NCBI GenBank assembly: GCA_003224175.1
Contig: QHYQ01000238.1
Location: forward strand, 1-33,807
Origin: Acidobacteriota bacterium
Lineage (GTDB): Bacteria > Acidobacteriota > Terriglobia > Acidiferrales > UBA7541
Length of the DNA stretch: 33,807 bases
Reading direction: 5' to 3'
Below, piece by piece: positions 25,204-33,386 of the stretch. The notes beneath the pieces were generated by a model, which saw only the letters and a list, made by a program, of their open reading frames with translations, was not told the origin of the DNA and did no database searches. Within the stretch, counting starts at the first letter, position 1. Every line of letters begins with the position of its first letter. Made by a program: the position numbers and the translations under genes.

Positions 25204-26025
25204 ATGATCTGGGATCGTCAACAGAAGTCCGGCGTAACGGCCGCAATCTTTGCGAGCGCTGGCATTCTCATTCTCGGCGCGTCTTTAGTTGGGGCAGTCC
25301 AGTCGGGGCGTCCCGCCCGGCCGGCATCGGCTGCAACCAGTAAACAACCAACGCGCGCCGCTGCCGTTCCCTTCAGTGCCGGCGAGCGCCTTTCTTTTCG
25401 AGTGATTTGGTCGAAATTCTCTGTGAATGCAGCCACCATCCAACTTGCCGTCGTTGAGCGGCGCGATTTTTTCGGCCGCGCGGCCTGGCACTTCCGCGCC
25501 CTGGCTCAGACGATTGATGCAATGCACATCCTCTATCCGCTCGACGATCAGTTGGATTCCTACACCGATGCGGTGCAGCTCAACTCTATTCAATACGAGA
25601 TGTACGTGCACGAGCAGGGCAAACAACAGAGCAGTTCGTGGAGATTGATCAGCGACGGCTCTCCCGCCCCCGCCAACGTCACCGCGGCCCGCGTGTCCCC
25701 CGGCACGCGGGATCCGATCGGTCTGCTTTACATGCTCCGCGCCGCCGATTGGAAGAGTGCGCCGCAGCTGCGCGCGCCCGTTTTCGACGGAAAGAACCTG
25801 TACGATGTGGTGGCTCATCTGGAATCTGCCTCTGAACAGGCGACCGTCCCCGCCGGGCAGTTTTCCGCCTCGAAGATCAGCGTGCGGGTTTACGATCACG
25901 GCCAGGAACTCACCGGCACACACTTCACCGTCTGGCTGGCACAGGACGCCACGCGCACACCAGTGCTGGTGGAGACGGAGTTGCCCATTGGTACGGCGCG
26001 TTTGGAAATGACAGCGAAGAACTAA
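25204..26025 (+). CDS. DUF3108 domain protein, probably exported
   Basis: The 273-residue protein has an N-terminal hydrophobic segment (AAIFASAGILILGASLVGAV) that is a signal peptide or anchor, then an Ala/Pro-rich spacer, then a DUF3108 domain from about residue 60 (GERLSFRVIWSKFSVNAATIQL, later LYPLDDQLDSYTD and DPIGLLYMLRA). Such domains are predicted beta-rich envelope proteins with no proven function. The ATG at 25204 has no ribosome site close by; the GGAGG is 37 bases upstream, and a 12-codon mini-frame from TTG 25169 ends in an ATGA overlap with this start. It ends exactly one base before the convergent PilZ gene. Confidence 0.82.
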   Translation: MIWDRQQKSGVTAAIFASAGILILGASLVGAVQSGRPARPASAATSKQPTRAAAVPFSAGERLSFRVIWSKFSVNAATIQLAVVERRDFFGRAAWHFRALAQTIDAMHILYPLDDQLDSYTDAVQLNSIQYEMYVHEQGKQQSSSWRLISDGSPAPANVTAARVSPGTRDPIGLLYMLRAADWKSAPQLRAPVFDGKNLYDVVAHLESASEQATVPAGQFSASKISVRVYDHGQELTGTHFTVWLAQDATRTPVLVETELPIGTARLEMTAKN

Positions 26026-26448
26026 TCAGGGTTTGGAAGTCTTTACGGGAGCTGCTACCGGACCCTTCACCGGACCCTTTACGCCGCGCTCGCCTTCATC
26101 GGCGACCGGTGTCCAGTTCTCGGGTGGAAAAGCCACGTGCCAGAAGTGCGGCGCGGGTTTGGTAAATTCAACGCCCACCTGCGTCTGACCTTGCACCGCC
26201 GGGCCGATATACACCACTTTGCACGACTGCATTTCAGGATTTGAAGCGCTTTTCAATTCCATCTGCTGACCCTGCGAAACCTTAGCCGCTAAGGTAATCA
26301 GCGCCCCGTGCGCATTCACAACCAGAGTCTTTGTCTCTTCCGTGAATTTTCCTTTCGGGCCGTCGCCGCTGACGCTTACGGGAACACTAAGGATTACGCG
26401 CTGGCTGCGGCGTCGATTGTCGGGGCCGGGGGTGGACCAAGTGTTCAC
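26026..26448 (-). CDS. Stand-alone PilZ-type domain protein
   Basis: The product is about 140 residues. A PilZ-type domain starts near the N-terminus with RRRSQRVILSVPVSV, where the RxxxR motif is intact, followed by LVVNAHGALITL in place of the DxSxxG motif, so the second c-di-GMP contact is altered. After the domain there is a short tail with PHFWHVAFPPENW and a Gly/Pro/Val-rich end (KGPVKGPVAAPVK). The start is uncertain: GTG 26448 places the domain about twelve residues in, which suits the family; TTG 26484 would add twelve more residues. Function is probably regulatory and cytosolic. The stop abuts that of the DUF3108 gene. Confidence 0.72.
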   Translation of the reverse strand: MNTWSTPGPDNRRRSQRVILSVPVSVSGDGPKGKFTEETKTLVVNAHGALITLAAKVSQGQQMELKSASNPEMQSCKVVYIGPAVQGQTQVGVEFTKPAPHFWHVAFPPENWTPVADEGERGVKGPVKGPVAAPVKTSKP

Positions 26449-26603
26449 GACTCCCAAGCTAGGCGAGCGCGCGCATTGGCGCAAGAGTATGAAGGCTCAT
26501 AATTTCCTATGATTAACTGGACAGCTGCCGCGGTGCTTGAACGCCGCCGGAAATTCGAGCCGTCTTCCGGCACATAGCGCAGACTGCCTCTCTTCAACGG
26601 AAT

Positions 26604-27959
26604 CTAGCAGAGCACGATTTTGTTGCGGTTTCTTGCGATCCGCCGCGTGGCATTGCGCGTGTCCACCACGAGCGGCGCCGCATCCACAATCGTCTGATAG
26701 TCATAGGAAGAATGATCGGTGGCGATAACCACGCAATCAAAGGCAGTCAGGTTAGCCGGTGTCAAGTCGATGGAGCGCATGTGGGAATAGTCGTAATGCC
26801 GCATCTTGTGAAGTTGCGGGAAGTAGGGGTCATTGTAGTCGACCCGCGCGCCATGTTCGATCAGCAACTGCATGATCTTTAAAGTTGGCGACTCGCGCAG
26901 ATCGTCCACGTCCTTCTTGTAGGCTACGCCAAGGACCAAAATTCGCGAGCCCTTGAGTGCTTTCTGCCGGTCGTTGAGCGCATTAGCGATGGCCTCGACG
27001 ACGTTATACGGCATGGCCGTGTTGACCTCACCCGCCAGTTCGATAAAACGCGTGGCGAAATCATATTCGCGCGCTTTCCAGGAAAGGTAATAAGGATCTA
27101 CGGGAATGCAATGCCCGCCCAGCCCTGGCCCGGGATAGAAAGGCATGAAGCCGAAGGGCTTAGTGGCCGCCGCATCGATCACCTCCCAGATATCCATGCC
27201 CATGCGCAGAGCCAGTTGCTTGAGCTCATTGACCAGCGCGATGTTTACACAGCGAAAGATATTCTCCAGCAGCTTGGTCATTTCCGCAGCGCGGGTCGTG
27301 CTAACCGGCACCACGCGAGCCACAATCTGGGCATACAGCGAGACTGCAGCGCGTCCGCTGGGTGGGTTCACGCCGCCCACGACCTTGGGAATTTGGGCTA
27401 GTCCGTATTGTTTGTTTCCGGGATCTTCGCGCTCGGGAGAAAATGCCAGGAAGAAATCCGTGGCGACATGTTCGGCGTCGGAACCGTGGGCAATCGGGCA
27501 GCGCAGCCCTGACTGCTCCAGAATAGGCAGCACGAGTTCTTCGGTCGTCCCAGGATAGGTCGTCGACTCCAGTACGATGAGCTGCCCGCGTTGCAAATGC
27601 GGCTGAATCGAGCGCGCCGTCTGTTCCACATAGGACAAATCAGGTTCGCGGCGCTGATCGAGTGGCGTTGGCACGCAAATGACTACCGCGTCCATTTCCG
27701 CCAACCGCGAGAAATCACTGGTGGCGGAGAAGTGTTTGGAGCGAACGTGCTGCTGAATCTTCGTGCCCGGTATGTGACCGATATAGCTCTGGCCTTCGTT
27801 GAGCTTGCTGATTTTGTTGGGATCGGTATCGAAACCGATGACGCGGTGGCCGGCTTCGGCAAATCGCAGACCCAGCGGCAATCCCACGTAGCCGCATCCG
27901 ATCACCCCGACTTTTAATTCTGTGCCCTTGAAATACTCTGGCTTGCGCTCCGGCGGCAT
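26604..27959 (-). CDS. UDP-N-acetylglucosamine 6-dehydrogenase-like (WbpA/WecC family)
   Basis: The 451-residue protein is a nucleotide-sugar dehydrogenase that oxidises the C6 hydroxyl of a UDP-sugar to the acid in two NAD+ steps. The Rossmann motif is VGVIGCGYVGLPLGLRFAEAG near residue 17-37. The catalytic cysteine is about C283 in GLGGHCIPVDPYYLSW, with the helix motif AEMTKLLENIFRCVNIALVNE before it. These motifs and VPTPLDQRREPDLSYV are those of the WbpA/UDP-GlcNAc branch rather than UDP-glucose dehydrogenase proper. The product would serve capsule, O-antigen or exopolysaccharide synthesis. No glycosyltransferase is nearby in the window. GGGAGGAG lies about thirteen bases before the ATG. 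Confidence 0.88.
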   Translation of the reverse strand: MPPERKPEYFKGTELKVGVIGCGYVGLPLGLRFAEAGHRVIGFDTDPNKISKLNEGQSYIGHIPGTKIQQHVRSKHFSATSDFSRLAEMDAVVICVPTPLDQRREPDLSYVEQTARSIQPHLQRGQLIVLESTTYPGTTEELVLPILEQSGLRCPIAHGSDAEHVATDFFLAFSPEREDPGNKQYGLAQIPKVVGGVNPPSGRAAVSLYAQIVARVVPVSTTRAAEMTKLLENIFRCVNIALVNELKQLALRMGMDIWEVIDAAATKPFGFMPFYPGPGLGGHCIPVDPYYLSWKAREYDFATRFIELAGEVNTAMPYNVVEAIANALNDRQKALKGSRILVLGVAYKKDVDDLRESPTLKIMQLLIEHGARVDYNDPYFPQLHKMRHYDYSHMRSIDLTPANLTAFDCVVIATDHSSYDYQTIVDAAPLVVDTRNATRRIARNRNKIVLC

Positions 27960-28067
27960 ATGTTAAGTGACGCTCCTCCCTGGTTTGATTCTTAAATAAG
28001 GAAAGGGGTCGAATATATCAGGACTGGCGGGACGAAGAGAAGCGTGAGCGGCTGGAGCGGGCGCCCT

Positions 28068-28742
28068 TCAGGGGGCCTTACGGCGTTGGTAACACAGCAG
28101 AATCAGGTCGGCGCGGCGTCGCACGCCAAACTTGCTCAGCAGGTTGGAAACGTGGAATTTCACTGTGCGCTCCGAGATATTCAGCCTGCTGGCAATCTCT
28201 TTGTTGGCCAGATTTTCGAGGAGGGAATCGAGGACTTCTGTTTCCCGGCGGCTCAGTTGCGCGGCGCTTTCCACCTTCACTCGCCGGCCACGCGAACTGT
28301 TGATAATGGCGTCGACAAATTCCGAAAGCAGCGAGCGCGGAACCCAGAACCCGCCGCTGGCCACCAGCGGCAGCGCCCGCGGGAGTTGTTCGCGAGCCTC
28401 TCCGTAGGTCAGCAAACCCTTGGCGCCGAGCCGCAGCAGATCATGACTCTCATTGCTGCTGAACTTTTCCGCCACGATCAGCACCCGCGCAGAAGGCGAA
28501 CGCTCCAGCAAATTCGCCATCAGAGCTGCCGTGGCGGAGGCTGAAGCATGGGCGTCGACTACGTAAACGGGCGCCCGCGGAAGCGCCAGTTTGCGCAGTT
28601 CAGGCCCCAGCATGGAATCCAAGTGACGGGTCGCCGTTTGGAAGCCAGGTGGCGCCAGTGCGCGGGAAAACTCGGCCAGCACCAGCGGATGCGGCGATAA
28701 GATGCAGACTCGCAGCGCGGTTTTTCCTGGTTTACTCCGCAC
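28068..28742 (-). CDS. LuxR-type response regulator with a degenerate receiver
   Basis: The 224-residue protein has a receiver-like domain (about 10-125) and a LuxR/NarL helix-turn-helix (about 155-215). The DNA-binding part is complete: LSRRETEVLDSLLENLANKEIASRLNISERTVKFHVSNLLSKFGV. In the receiver the acidic pair normally found in the first loop is replaced by SPHPLV, while an aspartate remains at the phosphorylation position in VYVVDAHAS. Phosphorylation in the normal way is therefore doubtful. It probably binds DNA as a dimer under another signal. The start is GTG 28742 with no clear ribosome site. No histidine kinase is adjacent. It lies 108 bases upstream of the UDP-sugar dehydrogenase gene, same strand. 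Confidence 0.85.
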   Translation of the reverse strand: MRSKPGKTALRVCILSPHPLVLAEFSRALAPPGFQTATRHLDSMLGPELRKLALPRAPVYVVDAHASASATAALMANLLERSPSARVLIVAEKFSSNESHDLLRLGAKGLLTYGEAREQLPRALPLVASGGFWVPRSLLSEFVDAIINSSRGRRVKVESAAQLSRRETEVLDSLLENLANKEIASRLNISERTVKFHVSNLLSKFGVRRRADLILLCYQRRKAP

Positions 28743-29019
28743 ATTGGGAGCCTATACGACCACGGTGCAGGCAGCAAGCCTTGGCAATGAGCAACGCTGC
28801 CCATTTAGACAACGTGCAGGTTGGGACACAACAAGACCCGGGCGTAGGCGGCTGTCCTTCGCCTGTCCTGCCTGTTCGCCTGGCCAATGGATCGATTCGA
28901 CACAAGCACGGCTTAGCCTGGCCCAAGTGTCTCGTCGGCGACTAAACCCCATTGTTACGAACGCGTTGGCCTGCACAATGGTCCGTGGCAGGGTGGAGAG
29001 ATCTACTTCTGACGACGCG

Positions 29020-29451
29020 TTATCTTTGCGGGAATAGAAGTGATTCCAGCATGTCCGCACGGGCTTTTTGGTCCGAGGCGATCACCTGAAGCAGATCCGT
29101 TACTGAAATCATGCCGCGAAATGTGCCCTGGTCATCAACCACGAGGAGGTGAAAGATGCCGTGCTTCTCCATCTGGCGCAAACACTCGTCGAGCGCCATA
29201 TCCGGCATCACCGTCACCAGTTCGCGCGTCATGATTTCAGACACGTGTATCCCCGCAGACTTGTTTTCCGCAGCTACCTTATCCGAAATGTCGCTCTGTG
29301 AGACGACGCCCACAAGTCTACCTGCGCCATCCAGCACGCCCACTGCCCGCACCTGCCGTTCGCGCAAGTAGCGCGCGGCCTCGTGCACCGTCGTCTCCTC
29401 CGAGATAGCAAACACTTGAACCCTCGTACGGATAATGTCGGCGACGTTCAT
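29020..29451 (-). CDS. Two-CBS-domain protein
   Basis: The 143-residue protein consists of two CBS motifs, about residues 10-62 and 72-128, the pair that forms one Bateman module. Marker segments are TTVHEAARYLRERQVRAVGV with VGVVSQSDI, and VTVMPDMALDECLRQMEKHG with FRGMISVTDLL. Such modules bind adenine nucleotides and act as sensors; no partner domain is present, so it works as a separate protein. AGGAGGG is five bases before the ATG, a strong ribosome site. The downstream gap to the LuxR-type gene (28743-29019) has no gene that I can see. Confidence 0.9.
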   Translation of the reverse strand: MNVADIIRTRVQVFAISEETTVHEAARYLRERQVRAVGVLDGAGRLVGVVSQSDISDKVAAENKSAGIHVSEIMTRELVTVMPDMALDECLRQMEKHGIFHLLVVDDQGTFRGMISVTDLLQVIASDQKARADMLESLLFPQR

Positions 29452-29705
29452 GGGGACCCTCCTGAGGCAGACATTAATGGGATGTTAGGGCCGCGAACCC
29501 GGCCAACGCAACTGCAAACCTGGCCAAAGACAGGATCGGACATCGGTTACGGATTTTTCTGAATTAGGACGGCGTTGGCTTTGTCGCCTTGAACCTCGCC
29601 GCTATCGAGGCCTATCCCGTTCCGGGGCGCACAGGCATTCAAGTAGTTGCGCTGCACGAAACAGCGGTATCTAGCGTGCGCCGTGGCCCCCGCGCGGGTG
29701 CGAGA

Positions 29706-30719
29706 TCAGGCGTGTTCCAGGATAATCTTCATGCGCTGGCCGTTATCGGAGCCCAGCATGCCGATCGCAGCCTTCAATTCGCCGAGCGGCATTACGTGAC
29801 TCACCAGTGGCTCGAGCCGGACCATTCCGCGTTGTACCAGCGCGATCGAGTTGGGGTAATCCTCGCTCTTGGCCACCCGTGCATTGATCAGGGCGAGTTC
29901 TTTGAAGTAGAGGTCGTAAAAAGGCAGTTCTCCTTGCTTGGCGGTTATGATGCCGAAAAGTAGCAGCCGGCCGCCGGACCGCGCCATGTGAATGCCATCG
30001 GCCAGCACCGGCAGCATTCCGGTGCATTCGATTACTGCGTCGGCGCCGCGCCCTTCGGTGGCCCCACGCACTTTCCGGATGGCCTCTTCGCCTCCGGGGA
30101 ACGCCAGGTCCGCGCCGAGCCGCAGCGCCAATGCGCGCTTTTCGGCGCTGCGCGTAATCCCGATCACCGTGGCGCCCCGCGCCTTGGCCAACTGCACGTG
30201 TAACTGGCCGGTCACGCCGAGACCCAGCACGGCCACGGTTTCGCCTGGAAAGATATTGATCTGCCGCTGCGCGTGCAGGCAGGTGGTCAGCACCTGGATC
30301 AAAGGCGCGGTTTGATTATCGATCGAGTCGGGAAGCGGAAAAACGTGGCTCGCCGGAGCCGTTACGTATTCGGCGAAGCCGCCGTTCGCGTCGCGGCCCA
30401 GCAGCATGCCGTTGGGACAAAGATGCGTCTGCCCGATACGACAATGGAAGCAGGCGCCGCAATAGAGTTCCGGGTCGATGATCGCGCGATCGCCGGGCCG
30501 CACGGCCGCGCCTGGGCTGGTTTCCACGACTTCGCCGATCATCTCGTGGCCCATGATGCGGGGATAACGCACGGGAATGGCGCCGCTATAGATCTTGTAG
30601 TCGGTTCCGCAAATCCCGCTGTACGTCACGCGGACCAACACCTGGCCCTCGCCGATTACGGGCCGCGCAACTTCTCCCAGGGCTAGTTCGTTCGGCGCGC
30701 TCAGGACCATTGCCTTCAT
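29706..30719 (-). CDS. Zinc-dependent alcohol dehydrogenase (MDR family)
   Basis: The 337-residue protein is a medium-chain dehydrogenase. The catalytic zinc site is marked by SGICGTDYK and GHEMIGEV, the structural zinc by four cysteines in CGACFHCRIGQTHLC (spacing 2, 2, 7), and the NAD(P) site by VAVLGLGVTGQLHVQLAKARGA. It is close in layout to threonine and sorbitol dehydrogenases; the true substrate is not shown. It is the last gene of a minus-strand set that includes a D-2-hydroxyacid dehydrogenase 30 bases upstream and an M24 hydrolase, so it is likely to oxidise an intermediate of the same pathway. The region 29452-29705 downstream shows nothing further. Confidence 0.9.
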   Translation of the reverse strand: MKAMVLSAPNELALGEVARPVIGEGQVLVRVTYSGICGTDYKIYSGAIPVRYPRIMGHEMIGEVVETSPGAAVRPGDRAIIDPELYCGACFHCRIGQTHLCPNGMLLGRDANGGFAEYVTAPASHVFPLPDSIDNQTAPLIQVLTTCLHAQRQINIFPGETVAVLGLGVTGQLHVQLAKARGATVIGITRSAEKRALALRLGADLAFPGGEEAIRKVRGATEGRGADAVIECTGMLPVLADGIHMARSGGRLLLFGIITAKQGELPFYDLYFKELALINARVAKSEDYPNSIALVQRGMVRLEPLVSHVMPLGELKAAIGMLGSDNGQRMKIILEHA

Positions 30720-30749
30720 ATGAATCTCTCTAAGCCTCTAAGCCCGAGC

Positions 30750-31742
30750 CTAAGCCCGGCTCGTTTGGGGCCTTGCCTTCAGCGCCTCCGGATTCACGGG
30801 ATTTTTCGGCGCTTCGCCCATAAGCACACGGACCACTTCCTCCGCCGCCTTGGTCTGCAAGTCGACCAGGGACTCTTCCGAATAGAAGCTCGTGTGTGGT
30901 GTGATGATCACGTTGGGCCGCCCGAAAAGTGGAGAATCCATTGGAGGCTCCTTGGGCATGACGTCCAGGGCCGCGCCGGCCAATTGCCCCGCATCGAGCG
31001 CGTGTGCCAAGGCCGCTTCGTCCACGATAGGCCCGCGCGCCGTATTGATCAAATATGCGTGCGGCTTCATCTGCCGGAAGGCATCCGCATTGAACAATCC
31101 CTGGGTCTCGGGCAGAAGCGGACTGTGGATCGAAATGTAATCGGATATCTTCAGGAGCTCTCCGAATTCCAGGCTTTCGACGCGCGCGCTCTCGAAAGCG
31201 TCCTTCGGAATATACGGATCGAAGCTCACCACGCGCATACCGAACGACTGGGCTTTCGGAGCCACCAGTTGCGGAATTCTCCCGAAGCCCACCAGGCCCA
31301 AAACGGTTCCCCGCAGGCGATGAATCGGAACGACCGCCGGCATCTCCCACTTACCCGCATGTACCATGGAATTCGCGAACGGGATTTTGCGCACCGCCGC
31401 CAACAGGAGAGCCATGGTGTGGTCGGAAACTTCATCGATGCAGTAGTCAGGGACTTTAGTGACGAGGATGCCCCGTTCAGTTGCCGCGGGAATATCGACG
31501 TTGTCGACTCCGATTCCAAAGCGCGAAATAATCCGGCAGCGCGTCATCTGCCGGATCATCTCCGCCGTGATCTTGGCGTAGGTGGCCAGCAGCGCGTCTG
31601 CGTCCCTGGCCACCCGCAAAATCGCTTCGGTTTTAGGCTCCTCCGCCAGACTCAGCTGCGCGCCGATTTTAGACAAAACGGCGCGCGCAGGGTCCAGGTT
31701 CGGAAATACGGAATCGGAAACGGCTACTTGTAGCTGGGCCAT
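30750..31742 (-). CDS. D-isomer-specific 2-hydroxyacid dehydrogenase
   Basis: The 330-residue protein belongs to the SerA/CtBP-like family. It has a substrate-domain opening with ADALLATYAKIT and ISRFGIGVDNVDI, the NAD-binding motif GLVGFGRIPQLVA, and the catalytic triad positions: arginine in NTARGPIVDE, glutamate in DVMPKEPP and histidine in ITPHTSFYSEES. The domain ends without an ACT domain, so it is not a regulated SerA. The reaction is reversible oxidation of a 2-hydroxyacid to a 2-oxoacid with NAD+. The ATG at 31742 follows the stop of the M24 gene directly (TAA then ATG), which shows tight operon packing. Confidence 0.9.
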   Translation of the reverse strand: MAQLQVAVSDSVFPNLDPARAVLSKIGAQLSLAEEPKTEAILRVARDADALLATYAKITAEMIRQMTRCRIISRFGIGVDNVDIPAATERGILVTKVPDYCIDEVSDHTMALLLAAVRKIPFANSMVHAGKWEMPAVVPIHRLRGTVLGLVGFGRIPQLVAPKAQSFGMRVVSFDPYIPKDAFESARVESLEFGELLKISDYISIHSPLLPETQGLFNADAFRQMKPHAYLINTARGPIVDEAALAHALDAGQLAGAALDVMPKEPPMDSPLFGRPNVIITPHTSFYSEESLVDLQTKAAEEVVRVLMGEAPKNPVNPEALKARPQTSRA

Positions 31743-33089
31743 TTAACGTTTCATGGCCTCTTCCATGTGTTCCATGCGCGTGAACACCACCGGTCCCTTA
31801 GCGGAAACGAGCACATTCTCCTCCAGCCGGGCGGTTTGTTCGAGCTTGGGATGTCCCGCGAACGTCTCGATCGCGAAATACATGTTTTCTTTGATCTCGG
31901 CGGGATACTTCAGCGAGTACGCGCGGGAGATCCACATACCCTCATAGAGCGTGATCCCGATGCTGTGGGCAAACTGTTGCAGCGTCACGGTCCCGTACTT
32001 ATCGTCGTCGTATTCAGGGAAGGCCGCCGCCACGTCCGCGGTCGTGTTTCCCGGCCGCAGCTTTTCCAGTCCCGCGTACATTGAATCGTAGACCTCGCGG
32101 TACAGATCGATCTCCTTCTGCGTCATCTTCATTCCTTGTGCGCCGCCGCACTTGAAGCAGCGCACGAAATCGATGAAGTAACCCGAGGGCCCGACCGCGT
32201 TGATATCCACGATCACCAGATCGCCCTGCCGGATCAGCTTGTCGGTGGCCCAGCGGCGATACGGGCTGGTATTTCCGCCCGAGGCCACAATAATGTCGTA
32301 AATGATCTCGCAGCCGCGTTCCAGCATGAACTCGTGCACCTTGGACTCGATCTCACGCTCTCGCACTCCGGGCTTCAGCCATTCATACTTGATCCGCCAC
32401 ATGGCTGCGTCGCCAATGCTCGAGGCCTGTTTCAGCAGCTCGATTTCGTCGCGCGTCTTCACCACGCGCGCCTTGGAGACAGCCGGCCAGCCATTGACGA
32501 TCTTCAGGCCGTGTTTCTGGAACGCTTCCAGCGCAGGCATGTCGAGGTTATCGATGCCGATATTCTCTTTGGCCAGCCCATTCTCCTTTAGGACTTCTAC
32601 GACGCTATCCGCCATGCGCCCCGCCATGTACGGCACGGCGCCTTCCGCCCATTGCCAGGTGATCGCCGGTCGGATGCGACCCTCCATCCACGGCAAGTCG
32701 ATCTTGGCGCACTGCAAATCCGACCCCGCCGTTTCGAAAAGCACCGGCTCGCCGCCATTGGGTACCACGGCGTAGCGAATGTTGATGTTGTATTTCCAAT
32801 TCCCCTGATAGGAAGCAGTTGCGTAACGTATATTCGCTCCCGCAAACAGGACCAGCGCGCCGAGATCCTGCGCGACCATCTGCTCCTGCAGCTTCGCCAA
32901 ACGTTCCTTGCGCAGCCGGTCAAAATCCACTCGATATTGCCAATCGGCGGCCGTCTGGCTGTACAGCCGGCGCGGATCCCACTCGTGCGGCTGGCCGATA
33001 AAACTCGTGTCCAGCCTCGAGCCGTTTACTGAGGGCGATACCTGCGCAGGCGCCTTCTTCGTCTTGGTCATCTGTTCCGTTTTTGCCAT
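31743..33089 (-). CDS. M24-family metallohydrolase (Xaa-Pro peptidase/creatinase fold)
   Basis: The 448-residue protein has an N-terminal creatinase-type domain (IRYATASYQGNWKYN) and a C-terminal pita-bread domain. All five metal ligands are found at about D294 (VDINAVG), D306 (FIDFVRC), H376 (FAHSIGI), E407 (AIETFAG) and E423 (LEENVLV), so a two-metal site is likely. The histidine lies in AHSIGITLYEGM rather than the usual GHGIG...HE, suggesting a substrate other than a plain Xaa-Pro peptide. Related enzymes include prolidases, creatinase and DMSP lyase DddP; the sequence alone does not choose among them. It heads a set with two dehydrogenases downstream. A GGTGGAAG element precedes the ATG. 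Confidence 0.85.
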   Translation of the reverse strand: MAKTEQMTKTKKAPAQVSPSVNGSRLDTSFIGQPHEWDPRRLYSQTAADWQYRVDFDRLRKERLAKLQEQMVAQDLGALVLFAGANIRYATASYQGNWKYNINIRYAVVPNGGEPVLFETAGSDLQCAKIDLPWMEGRIRPAITWQWAEGAVPYMAGRMADSVVEVLKENGLAKENIGIDNLDMPALEAFQKHGLKIVNGWPAVSKARVVKTRDEIELLKQASSIGDAAMWRIKYEWLKPGVREREIESKVHEFMLERGCEIIYDIIVASGGNTSPYRRWATDKLIRQGDLVIVDINAVGPSGYFIDFVRCFKCGGAQGMKMTQKEIDLYREVYDSMYAGLEKLRPGNTTADVAAAFPEYDDDKYGTVTLQQFAHSIGITLYEGMWISRAYSLKYPAEIKENMYFAIETFAGHPKLEQTARLEENVLVSAKGPVVFTRMEHMEEAMKR

Positions 33090-33386
33090 GTAACTTCCAC
33101 CATCCTCACTATAAATTCAGGCAGGCTGAGATTCTCCTGTATGAGATGGCTCCCGGACCAGCGATTCTTCAGGGGATCGACGCCAAACCCGTGAACTTGT
33201 TTTTCGAACTTACGGCCTTCGGTGCGCCAAAAGAGCAATTCCAAAAAGGCAGGTCAATATACACTGCCGCCTGCTGGCCAGTCCACAGGCAGTCGGAACG
33301 CGCCCCTGCGAGCAAATTTCTACTTTGCTCCGTTTTGATTTCTGAATTGCCTGGCGAGCGAGAACCTGTGATGGTGTTTTTCGATG
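33090..33386 (-). other. Intergenic region between the M24 gene and the molybdenum hydroxylase gene
   Basis: About 300 bases with no convincing gene. It must hold the start signals of the M24 gene set. A TATAGT lies at 33114-33109 on the minus strand but has no good -35 partner, so I do not call a promoter. Confidence 0.5.

Noticed and set aside
28743-29019. Small open frames in the gap between the CBS and LuxR-type genes
   Set aside because: They lack ribosome sites and recognisable sequence, and two overlap on opposite strands.
30720-31733. 337-residue open frame opposite the hydroxyacid dehydrogenase
   Set aside because: Shadow of a gene whose catalytic motifs are clear on the minus strand.
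31743-33089. Firm call as DMSP lyase DddP
   Set aside because: The fold and ligands are shared by the whole M24 family; sequence inspection alone cannot place it in the DddP branch.
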